Below are positions 47,639-55,139 of a stretch of DNA of 64,000 nucleotides, in pieces. The stretch's first letter is position 1. Every line of letters starts with the position of its first letter. The position numbers and the translations under genes were made by a program. This DNA is from Pseudoduganella dura. Its GTDB lineage: Bacteria > Pseudomonadota > Gammaproteobacteria > Burkholderiales > Burkholderiaceae_D. The DNA lies in the NCBI RefSeq assembly GCF_009727155.1, contig NZ_WNWM01000002.1, positions 6,014,001 to 6,078,000 on the forward strand. Direction: 5' to 3'. Below the pieces are notes generated by a model. The model was not told the DNA's origin. It did not search any database and saw only the letters and a program-made list of their open reading frames with translations.

Positions 47639-48829
47639 TCAACGTGCCGGCGCGGGCGCTTGCGCCGCGGCCAGCTTTGCCGGCGCCACGGCGCGCGGTG
47701 CCACCACCGCGCCCGGGCGCAGCTTCTGCACGCCGCTGACGATGACGCGTTCGCCATCCTTCAGGCCGCCGTCCACCAGCCAGTGGCCGTCGACCAGCGA
47801 TCCGGCCTGGATGGTGCGTACCTCGGCCTTGTTGCCGGCGCCGACCAGCATCACGGTCGCCTCGCCCTGCGGATTGCGCGTGACGGCCGTGGCGGGCACG
47901 CGCACGATGCCTTGCCGCGTGCCCTGGTCGACGCTGGTGCGCACGAACATGCCGGGCAGCAGCAGCTTGTCCGGGTTCGGGAAACGGGCGCGCAGCGTGA
48001 CGGAACCGGTATCGCGGTTCACCGTCACGCCGCTGTATTCGAGGATACCCGGGTGGCCATAGGTGCTGCCGTCTTCCAGCTTCAGGCGCACTTCGGCCTT
48101 GCCGCCGTCCAGCTTCAGCGTGCCGTCGGCGATGTCGCGCCGCAGCGCCAGGCCCTCGGCGCTCGATTGCTGGATGTCGACATACATCGGGTCGAGCTGC
48201 TGGATCGTCGTCAGCAGCGTGGCCGAGCCGCCCTGCACGTAGGCGCCCTGGGTGACCTGCGAAACGCTGCTGCGCCCGCTGATCGGCGCCGTCACGCTCG
48301 TATAGCCCAGGTTGATGCGCGCCGTGGTCATGGCCGCTTCGGCGGCGGCGACATCGGCGGCGGCCTGCAGTTGCGCCGCCTCGGCGTTGTCGTAGGCCTG
48401 CTTGCTGACGGCATTGCCGCCGATCAGCACCTTGTAGCGCTCCAGCTGTGCGGTGCTGCTGACCAGGTTCGCCTTGGCGCGCTGCAGCGCCGCCTGCGCG
48501 CTCGCCAGCGCCGCCCGGTACGGTGCCGGATCGATCACGTACAGCGGATCGCCCTTGCGCACGTCCGCTCCCTCGACGAAGCGGCGGTCCTGCACGATGC
48601 CGTCGACCCGCGCCCGCACTTCCGCCAGCAGGAACGGCGCCGTGCGGCCGGGCAGTTCGAGCGCGACCGGCACGCTCGTACGCTGGACGGTCAGGGCGGA
48701 TACTTCGGGGACGGTGGCGGCGGCTTTCGGCGCCTTGTCGGCGCCGCAGCCCGCCAGGACGAGCGCGGCCGCGAGCGCCACGGCCGTGGCAGCCGGGCGC
48801 ACGGGGTGCGGAAGGGAAGGAAATGACAT
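47639..48829 (-). CDS. RND efflux periplasmic adaptor (membrane fusion protein)
   Basis: A 396-residue lipoprotein adaptor of the AcrA/MexA family. The lipobox is LVLAGC (Cys about 28). The order is beta-barrel start, lipoyl half-motif (EVRARVDGIVQDRRFVEGADVRKGDPLYVIDPAPYRA in parts: ARVDGIVQDRRFVEGADVRKG), alpha-hairpin (about 100-165), second lipoyl half (LGYTSVTAPISGRSSVSQVTQG, about 172-193), beta-barrel and membrane-proximal domain. It anchors in the inner membrane and links the permease to the outer-membrane channel. First gene of the operon; the ATG at 48829 is chosen over an upstream TTG because the signal peptide begins there. Confidence 0.94.
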   Translation of the reverse strand: MSFPSLPHPVRPAATAVALAAALVLAGCGADKAPKAAATVPEVSALTVQRTSVPVALELPGRTAPFLLAEVRARVDGIVQDRRFVEGADVRKGDPLYVIDPAPYRAALASAQAALQRAKANLVSSTAQLERYKVLIGGNAVSKQAYDNAEAAQLQAAADVAAAEAAMTTARINLGYTSVTAPISGRSSVSQVTQGAYVQGGSATLLTTIQQLDPMYVDIQQSSAEGLALRRDIADGTLKLDGGKAEVRLKLEDGSTYGHPGILEYSGVTVNRDTGSVTLRARFPNPDKLLLPGMFVRTSVDQGTRQGIVRVPATAVTRNPQGEATVMLVGAGNKAEVRTIQAGSLVDGHWLVDGGLKDGERVIVSGVQKLRPGAVVAPRAVAPAKLAAAQAPAPAR

Positions 48830-48913
48830 GGACGGTCCAGGTGACAAGGTTAACAATGGTTCCTCGAAGCCTGCACTATGCCGGGTGGCGGCTTAAACAG
48901 GGGTGGTGGAATC

Positions 48914-48929
48914 ATTAATTATCGTTAAT
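48914..48929. promoter_or_regulatory. AT-rich inverted repeat upstream of the efflux operon
   Basis: ATTAA (48914-48918) and TTAAT (48925-48929) form a short dyad about 85 bp upstream of the adaptor gene start, in a region otherwise GC-rich. It could be part of the efflux promoter or a regulator site. The arms are only 5 bp, so support is weak. Confidence 0.25.
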
Positions 48930-48995
48930 CTTGGCGCCGGGCGACGTGCGGTTGCCATTCAGGCCACTGACGGGGTGACGACATGGTGCCGGTCC

Positions 48996-49535
48996 TCATT
49001 GCATTACCGGTCGAAATCCCTCCCGGTTCGGCATCCTGATCGCGGCCAGCGACGCCGCATCGAGCACGGCCTCCGCACCGATAATGCCGTTCAGGTGCAG
49101 CGTGTACGCAGTCACCGCATACACTTCATCGACGGTAAGCGATTGCGGGCTGTCCTGCGGCATGGCACGGCGGATGTAGTCGTACAGCGTTGGGGCGTAG
49201 GGCCAGTAGCTGCCCACGGTGAGCACCGGCGCCTTGTCGGCGAGTGTGCCTTGCCCGCCGGCCAGCCGCGGCGCCGTGCCCCGTTCGCCATTGGCGCCGT
49301 GGCAGGCCAGGCAGCGGGCCCCGTAGATTGCCCGGCCCTGGGCCACCGAGCCGCTGCCGGCCGGCAAGCCAGCGCCATCGGCGCGCACGTCGATATCCCA
49401 GCCGCGGATCTGGCCGGCGCTGGGCGTCTGCCCCAGTCCCAGGCGTTGCACGGGCGCCGCCGGGGTACACGCAATCAGCGCGGTGGCGCCCGTGCCGGCG
49501 AGGGCCATTGAAACAAGCGCCTTAAACATGGACAT
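48996..49535 (-). CDS. Cytochrome c lipoprotein, partner of the SoxC-like dehydrogenase
   Basis: A 179-residue c-type cytochrome. The N-terminal signal ends in a lipobox-like LIAC (Cys23), so it may be membrane-tethered. The single haem site is CLACH at 75-79 (GARCLACHGANGERGTAPRLAGG). A Met ligand is likely in RRAMPQDSPQSL. The sequence resembles SoxD/SorB-type cytochromes that take electrons from sulfite-oxidising molybdoenzymes. The ATG at 49535 has gagg 6 bp upstream and overlaps the dehydrogenase gene by 14 bp, so the two proteins are co-produced and probably form a complex. Confidence 0.85.
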   Translation of the reverse strand: MSMFKALVSMALAGTGATALIACTPAAPVQRLGLGQTPSAGQIRGWDIDVRADGAGLPAGSGSVAQGRAIYGARCLACHGANGERGTAPRLAGGQGTLADKAPVLTVGSYWPYAPTLYDYIRRAMPQDSPQSLTVDEVYAVTAYTLHLNGIIGAEAVLDAASLAAIRMPNREGFRPVMQ

Positions 49536-50835
49536 TGGACACCTCGCCATCGGCAGCAACCTTCCAGCTCTGGATGGCGTTGTAGTGATAGGCCGAGTTC
49601 CGGCCCACGCTGCCGACCAGCGCGTCGCGCGTCGGCTGCACGTTGCCGGCTTCGTCCACGGCGCGGCTTTGCAGGATCGCTTCCTGGCCCGTCCATCGCC
49701 ATGGAAAGCGGAAGCGCGTCAACGCATGGCGCTGCACCGGCCCGTCCAGTGCCGCGGCCTGCCAGCGGCGCCCGCCGTCGACCGACACGTCGACCCGGGT
49801 AATGCGGCCATGCCCGCTCCAGGCAAGGCCGCTGATTTCGCGAAAGCCGTGGCCATCGAGCACCTGGCGCGCCGATGGCGCGGTGATCAGCGATTTCACG
49901 CCCATCCGGAACGTGAACTGGCGCGCCGTGCCATCGGGCATCAGGTCGGTGTACTTGGCGGTTTCCTCGCGCGTGTGGAACGGCGCATCGCCCACCTTCA
50001 GGCGGCGCAGCCACTTCACGCTCATGTTGCCTTCGAAGCCGGGCAGCAGCAGGCGCAACGGATAGCCTTGCTCCGGGCGCAGCATTTCGCCGTTCTGGCC
50101 GTAGACCAGCAATGCATCGTCTAGCGCCTTGGCCAGCGGAAAGCTGCGCGTCATCGCCGCGGCGTCGGCGCCTTCGGCCAGCAACCACCGGGCCGCGGGC
50201 AGCACGCCCGCTTCGGCCAGCACGTCGGCCAGGCGCACGCCGGTCCATTCGGCGCCGCTGAGCAAACCGTGGATGTCCTGCACCGTGCCCCTGCCGGGCG
50301 CCTTGAATTCCGCCGAGCCGTTGCCGGAACACTCGATGAAGTGGCTGCGCGACACGGCCGGAAAGCGCAGCAGCGTCTTCATGTCCAGCAGCAGGGGCCG
50401 TTCGACCAGGCCGTGCACCATCAGCCGGTGCTGCGCCGGGTCGATCGCCGGCACGCCGGCATGGTGGCGCTCGAAAAACAGGCCGTTCGGCGTCGTGCTG
50501 CCGAACAGGTGTTGCAGCGGCGTGCGGGTGGCGGTGGGAAATGCCGCGGGCTGGTCCGGCAACTTGCGCAGCACATTTTTTTCGAAGGGGGAGGGCAAAC
50601 CGTACGGCGGGTTCAGGAAGCCGGCGCCCGGTTCGCGCATCCATTGCGGCACATTGGGCGGCAGGTTGTCCGGCAGGATTTCAGGTGCCGCCGCCTGCAC
50701 GGCGCCGGGCAATGTGGCGGCGCCACTGGCGGCGGCCAGCGAGGCCGCGGCGCCGCGCGCGATGAAGCGGCGCCTGCGCGGTGACGCCGGCGCGGGTGCC
50801 GGGGCACCGGTTTCTTGTCGAACGACATCGTCCAT
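49522..50835 (-). CDS. soxC: SoxC-like sulfite dehydrogenase, molybdenum subunit
   Basis: A 437-residue enzyme of the sulfite oxidase family. A twin-arginine signal (SPRRRRFIARGAAASLAAASG, about 18-38) sends it folded to the periplasm. The molybdenum-ligating Cys is Cys169 in HFIECSGNGSAEF. The SUOX dimerisation domain fills the last 120 residues (GHGRITRVDVSVDGGRRWQAA). The N-terminal NVPQWMREPG region is SoxC-like. It oxidises sulfite or protein-bound sulfane sulfur and passes electrons to the cytochrome c encoded by the overlapping next gene. No soxXYZAB genes are in the window, so its role as detached SoxCD or simple sulfite dehydrogenase is open. Confidence 0.9.
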   Translation of the reverse strand: MDDVVRQETGAPAPAPASPRRRRFIARGAAASLAAASGAATLPGAVQAAAPEILPDNLPPNVPQWMREPGAGFLNPPYGLPSPFEKNVLRKLPDQPAAFPTATRTPLQHLFGSTTPNGLFFERHHAGVPAIDPAQHRLMVHGLVERPLLLDMKTLLRFPAVSRSHFIECSGNGSAEFKAPGRGTVQDIHGLLSGAEWTGVRLADVLAEAGVLPAARWLLAEGADAAAMTRSFPLAKALDDALLVYGQNGEMLRPEQGYPLRLLLPGFEGNMSVKWLRRLKVGDAPFHTREETAKYTDLMPDGTARQFTFRMGVKSLITAPSARQVLDGHGFREISGLAWSGHGRITRVDVSVDGGRRWQAAALDGPVQRHALTRFRFPWRWTGQEAILQSRAVDEAGNVQPTRDALVGSVGRNSAYHYNAIQSWKVAADGEVSNVHV

Positions 50836-51140
50836 CGGCAGGTTCCTGTCAGCTATTGCAGAGCTGGCAACTTTACGATGGCGCGAAAGTTCCCGTCAAC
50901 GGCCCTGCTAGACCGAGTTCAGATAAGCTCATGCGCCGCGCGCATGCCCGGATACCCATTGTCGCAAAACCGTTGAACCGGTTTCGACCCGCCCACGGCG
51001 GCGGTGCTTGTCGCCGGATCCATCGCCGATGCTAGACTGAAAGTCGACAGGGCGGCAGTACGCCGGTAGTGGGCCGCGCGATCCCCGTCGACCTGACTGC
51101 GAAGCCGTCGTGGCATGACGCATGCCGAATTGGAGCAACC
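50836..51140. other. Divergent intergenic region of 305 bp
   Basis: This lies between the leftward soxC-like gene and a rightward hypothetical gene. A possible promoter for the latter is TTGTCG (51008-51013) with TAGACT (51033-51038), but the 19-bp spacer makes it weak. I see no repeat, RNA gene or convincing small ORF. Confidence 0.4.
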
Positions 51141-51620
51141 ATGGGTATATCGCTGCCGGCAGGCATTGCGCGGGATGCGGCAGCGTCGTCCGAGCATATC
51201 CGGCTGGCCGGGAAGGTTGTCGAAAGTGTGGCGCACTCGTCCCGCATCGTCGACCGTGCCGAACCGTGCCAGGGCCATGCGATATCGGCCGCGCTCGATT
51301 GCAGCAAGGGCTGTCTTGACGATCTTGCTGTTTCATTGCAACGTCACCCGGACCGCCTGCCGCATGCGCCATGCGGCGGCGGTGCCAGCAACGCCGCTCG
51401 GGCTGGTGGCGCGGTTGTGGAGGCTATGGTCGAACTGAATGCCCTTATCGCGCGTGCAACATGCGTGCTGGAGGAGGGGGTTCGCTTGCGCGATGCGCAG
51501 CGCGAAATCATCGCCGACATGCATGACAGCCTGGTGCGCACCGAGCGGCGGATGCGCGAACTCACGGTGGAAACCAACGAGCTGACGCGGCGGGTTGCCG
51601 CGGCCGTGCGCCTGGTGTGA
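51141..51620 (+). CDS. Hypothetical protein with helical C-terminus
   Basis: A 159-residue protein I do not recognise. It is supported by ggag 5 bp before the ATG at 51141 and by reasonable codon use, clearest in the second half. The first 80 residues contain several Cys and His and look irregular. From about 95 onward it is a long amphipathic helix or coiled coil (VVEAMVELNALIARATCVLEEG ... RMRELTVETNELTRRVAAAV). No signal peptide or membrane helix is seen. It stands alone between the sulfite dehydrogenase genes and a TonB-dependent receptor. Confidence 0.5.
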   Translation: MGISLPAGIARDAAASSEHIRLAGKVVESVAHSSRIVDRAEPCQGHAISAALDCSKGCLDDLAVSLQRHPDRLPHAPCGGGASNAARAGGAVVEAMVELNALIARATCVLEEGVRLRDAQREIIADMHDSLVRTERRMRELTVETNELTRRVAAAVRLV

Positions 51621-52043
51621 CGACGACATGCGGGAGCAATGCCTGGCATAGAGTTGCATGTTGCTGAATTCATACACATTCGGTTCATAACCGTTGTCCG
51701 ATTGTCCGGGCATGCGGGCTGGTACAGCTGCCGGCCATATCGCCAGCTCCCTCGAATCCGGCATCCCGCCAAACAGTCGAAATCGCACGAACGTGCGGCT
51801 CTCCAGGCGCCTTCTCACTCTTGCAGGTCGCTGAATCGGCCCCTCCGGCGTCTCCCGCAAAGTTACCCTGTACACAGATTAAGTTGCCTTGGTTGTCACA
51901 TTTACTGGCTCTGATATCCATTTCGATATCGAATTTCGCCAAAATTTGATTGGATCGGTAATTTTCACGTTACTAAGATGAGCCAGTCGCACCATAAAAC
52001 GTTGCCAGGCAACGCCAAAAAAGTAGAACACAGGAGATAAAGC
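51621..52043. promoter_or_regulatory. 423-bp upstream region of the TonB-dependent receptor, with promoter and palindrome
   Basis: The right half is more AT-rich than the surroundings. TTGGAT (51950-51955) and TAAGAT (51974-51979), 18 bp apart, make a plausible sigma-70 promoter. About 20 bp further on is the palindrome CGTTGCCAGGCAACG (52000-52014), just after the expected transcription start, a typical repressor position. A Shine-Dalgarno aggag lies before the receptor ATG at 52044. The left part (51621-51900) shows no gene I can support. Confidence 0.5.
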
Positions 52044-54938
52044 ATGCAGAACACCGAAACCGGTGCGGTTCGCCCATCCCATAAACTAAAAATGAAAGTG
52101 TCGGTCGCCGTGTTGGCGGGGGCCGGCATCCTCACTAGCGCCTCGGTGTGGGCGCAGGCTGCCGCGGAACAGACGGCCGCAGAACAGACGGCACCAGTCG
52201 AGACCCCGACCGTGGTTGTCACGGGCGTCAAGGCATCGCTGATCAAGAGCCTGGCGATCAAGCGCACCAGCGACCAGGTCGTGGAATCGGTCGTCGCCGA
52301 AGACATCGGCAAGCTGCCCGACAACAATGTCGTCGAAGCGCTGCAGCGCGTGACGGGGATCCAGGTCACCAACCGCGCCGGCGGCGAGGTCGGCACCCTG
52401 TCCATCCGCGGCCTGCCCGACGTCCAGACAACCTGGAACGGCCGCAGTATCTTTACCGCGTCCGGCACGCAGGTTGCGCTGCAGGACATTCCTTCGACCC
52501 TGGTGCGCCAGATCGACGTCTACAAGACGCGCGACGCCAGCCAGCTGGAAACCGGCATTGCAGGCCAGGTCGACGTCAAGTCGCTGCGGCCGTTCGATTT
52601 CAAGGGTCCGAAAGTCTCGATCTCGGGGCGTGCAACCTATCTCGACCCCGCGGAAAAGACGAACCCGCAGCTCAGCGCCATGTTCAGCAACCGCTGGCAA
52701 ACGGGCTTCGGCGAAGTCGGTGCCCTGGTCAACCTGTCGCAGACCAGGACGAAATACCGCAACGAAAGCGTAACGCCGGGTGCCATGGTGCCGTTTGCCA
52801 GCCCCAATGCCGCCGAAGTTCCTGCGGGTTACACGCCCTTGCAGCGCATTACCGATACCAGTATCTGGACGCCTGGTACCCTTACCGGCTTGCCGACGGC
52901 AGCAGGTTCGACGCTTGATTTCAACGGCAAGGCACATCCTTATTACCTGTCACGCGACGCCGTTTTCCAGAGCGACCTCCAGGGCGAGCGCAAGCGTCCC
53001 TCCGCCAACATCGCCTTGCAGTGGAAACCGAACAGCAGTTCGGTCTATACCTTCGAATCGATGTACAACGGCTATCGTGACAAGGCCTTCAACCAGCTGC
53101 TGTTCAGTTTCGTCGACTGGTGGGGGGATCTCGGCAGCAACCCTGCCGGGACGATCACGACGTTCCCGGGAACAAACATCATCAAGAGCCGTACGGTCGG
53201 CAACGTCTATGGCTTCAACAGCGGCGACTACACCACATCGGCAACCGATTCCCGCATTTATGCCCTGAACGGCAAGTGGGATCTTGGCGACAGGCTGAGG
53301 CTGGAAGGCGACCTGTCGTATCAGAGCAGCACCTTCCACTCGGAATTCACCGCCACCCGGATCGATCGCGTTGCACCGTCCATCACCGTCGACTTCAATG
53401 ACGGCGGCGACAACACGGCGTTCCGTTTCAATAATAATGCCGACCTGACCGACCCGACCAAGTGGAATGTCGCGCAGTTCTACGATACCGCCAACCGCAA
53501 CAAGGGCAGCGCCGCGACGGCCAACCTGACGGGCGTCTACGATGCCGACTGGGGCCCGCTGCAGACGCTCCACTTCGGCCTGCGCTACGACGACCGCAAG
53601 GCGTCGGAGGCCAACCGGACGCAATCGGCCTTCCTGGGCCGCAACCTCGGCTCGCTCGATTCGGCGTATTACTCGACCAACTCGAACTTCGGCACGGACA
53701 TCTCGGACGTACCCCGTACATGGCTGGAGCCCAATGCCTACTACATCCGCGACAATATCGACGAGTGGCGCAAGCTCTATAACGCGGCCGATGCGAACTT
53801 CCTGACAACGGACCAGCTGCGCCTGCAGAAGACGTTCAAGGTCAATGAAAAGACGGCCAACCTCTTCCTGATGGCAAACACCCAGAACGAGCTGTTCGGC
53901 CATCGCCTGCGCGGCAATTTCGGCGTTCGCTACGTCAAGGTCGATACCGACATGACCTTCTACAAGGTCGATGCCACCACCAAGGCCGTCACGGCGACCA
54001 GTGCCAGCAAGTCGGCCAGCAAGCTACTGCCAAGCATGACCCTGATCTACGACCCTGCCCAGGACGTGGTGGTGCGCATGAACTATGGCGAAACCCTGCG
54101 CCGCCCGGGCTTCGGTGCCTTGAATCCTGTCCTGCAACTCGGTGACGACGTATCGAGGGTGGGTTATGGCTCGGGCAGCGGCGGCAATCCCGACCTGGAA
54201 CCGACGCGTTCCAAGAACCTCGACCTGACGGCCGAGTGGTATTTCCAGAAGGACAGCGCACTCTACGGCACGCTGTTCAAGCGCAAGATCAATGGCCTGG
54301 TGGTGGACCTGCGCCGCAAGGTGCACGTCGATGCAGCGGACGACCCGTTCCGCAACTCGACCTCGGGCGGCGACCATACGAACGGCTATGACTACGTCAT
54401 CAACTCGCCGGTCAACGCGTCGGACGGCACGATCAAGGGCGCCGAGCTCGGCTTGATCTACTTCCCGAAAGGGCTGCCGAGCCTGCTGGACGGCCTGGGC
54501 ATCCAGGCCAGCTATACGCGACTGAGCTCGTCGCAGAATGTGCCCACCGCCAATGAAGCCGGCGTCATCGTCTCGCAGCTCGAGACACCGTTCTTCGGCG
54601 TGTCCGACAAGTCGTATAACGCCACGCTGGCCTACGAAAAGGGCCCGGTCAGCGCGCGCCTGTCGCATGTCTGGCGTTCCGGCTTCCTTGCCAGCAACGA
54701 AGCGGCCCTGTTTGCCAATCCGATCGGTATCTGGCGTCATCCCGAAAAGAGCCTGGACATGCAGATCTCCTACAAGATCAACGAGAGCATGTCCGTCGAT
54801 ATCAGTGGCGTCAACCTGACGAACGAAATGCAGCAGGCGTACTACCACTTCGGCGATGCGGGTAATGCGCAGGTGAGCAATTTCGGCACGCTGCAGATCG
54901 GACGTTCGGTCTCGGTTGGCTTGCGCTGGAAGATGTAA
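52044..54938 (+). CDS. TonB-dependent receptor (Caulobacter-type, TIGR01782-like)
   Basis: A 964-residue outer-membrane receptor. A signal peptide (about 1-38, ending ASVWAQA) precedes a TonB-box-like segment (PTVVVTG). The plug domain starts with VKASLIKSLAIKRTSDQVVESVVAEDIGKLPDNNVVEALQRV in parts: KRTSDQVVESVVAEDIGKLPD, a sequence typical of the proteobacterial receptors often linked to carbohydrate uptake. The 22-strand barrel follows and ends in Met after VSVGLRWK. Substrates of this group are usually oligosaccharides rather than siderophores. No transporter or glycosidase is adjacent, so the substrate is unknown. Confidence 0.9.
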   Translation: MQNTETGAVRPSHKLKMKVSVAVLAGAGILTSASVWAQAAAEQTAAEQTAPVETPTVVVTGVKASLIKSLAIKRTSDQVVESVVAEDIGKLPDNNVVEALQRVTGIQVTNRAGGEVGTLSIRGLPDVQTTWNGRSIFTASGTQVALQDIPSTLVRQIDVYKTRDASQLETGIAGQVDVKSLRPFDFKGPKVSISGRATYLDPAEKTNPQLSAMFSNRWQTGFGEVGALVNLSQTRTKYRNESVTPGAMVPFASPNAAEVPAGYTPLQRITDTSIWTPGTLTGLPTAAGSTLDFNGKAHPYYLSRDAVFQSDLQGERKRPSANIALQWKPNSSSVYTFESMYNGYRDKAFNQLLFSFVDWWGDLGSNPAGTITTFPGTNIIKSRTVGNVYGFNSGDYTTSATDSRIYALNGKWDLGDRLRLEGDLSYQSSTFHSEFTATRIDRVAPSITVDFNDGGDNTAFRFNNNADLTDPTKWNVAQFYDTANRNKGSAATANLTGVYDADWGPLQTLHFGLRYDDRKASEANRTQSAFLGRNLGSLDSAYYSTNSNFGTDISDVPRTWLEPNAYYIRDNIDEWRKLYNAADANFLTTDQLRLQKTFKVNEKTANLFLMANTQNELFGHRLRGNFGVRYVKVDTDMTFYKVDATTKAVTATSASKSASKLLPSMTLIYDPAQDVVVRMNYGETLRRPGFGALNPVLQLGDDVSRVGYGSGSGGNPDLEPTRSKNLDLTAEWYFQKDSALYGTLFKRKINGLVVDLRRKVHVDAADDPFRNSTSGGDHTNGYDYVINSPVNASDGTIKGAELGLIYFPKGLPSLLDGLGIQASYTRLSSSQNVPTANEAGVIVSQLETPFFGVSDKSYNATLAYEKGPVSARLSHVWRSGFLASNEAALFANPIGIWRHPEKSLDMQISYKINESMSVDISGVNLTNEMQQAYYHFGDAGNAQVSNFGTLQIGRSVSVGLRWKM

Positions 54939-55036
54939 GCTCCGGCGGTCAGGAAGAACCCGCCAGCCAGGCAGGGCGCTGCCCGGTTTACACCCGCAAC
55001 ACCCTTGTTCATCTGAAGCTGCGTCCGTTTGAAACT

Positions 55037-55057
55037 CCGGTCTTCGGACCGGGTTTT
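55037..55057 (+). terminator. UUCG-loop terminator behind the TonB-dependent receptor
   Basis: A 6-bp stem CCGGTC/GACCGG (55037-55042 and 55047-55052) closes a TTCG tetraloop and is followed by GTTTT. It lies 98 bp after the receptor stop codon. The T run is short, so it may only assist the stronger terminator that follows. Confidence 0.55.
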
Positions 55058-55062
55058 ACCTG

Positions 55063-55100
55063 AAAAAAAAAGCCCCTGGAATGCTCCAGGGGCTTTTTTT
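55063..55100. terminator. Bidirectional rho-independent terminator between convergent receptor genes
   Basis: A perfect 10-bp stem, AGCCCCTGGA (55071-55080) with TCCAGGGGCT (55085-55094), has a 4-nt loop. An A9 run precedes it and a T7 run follows, so it works on both strands. It separates the two convergent TonB-dependent receptor genes. Confidence 0.93.
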
Positions 55101-55139
55101 ACGTCATGGACCGGCCGGATTCCCGGCCGGAAACCGTAT

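Noticed and set aside
44519..48826. A 1435-codon open frame on the plus strand opposite the efflux operon
   Set aside because: It spans two genes on the other strand and has low-complexity His/Gln/Arg/Asp composition and no motifs.
51333..51875. A 180-codon minus-strand ORF over the hypothetical gene and its downstream region
   Set aside because: No ribosome binding site or motif, and the plus-strand frame has better codon use.
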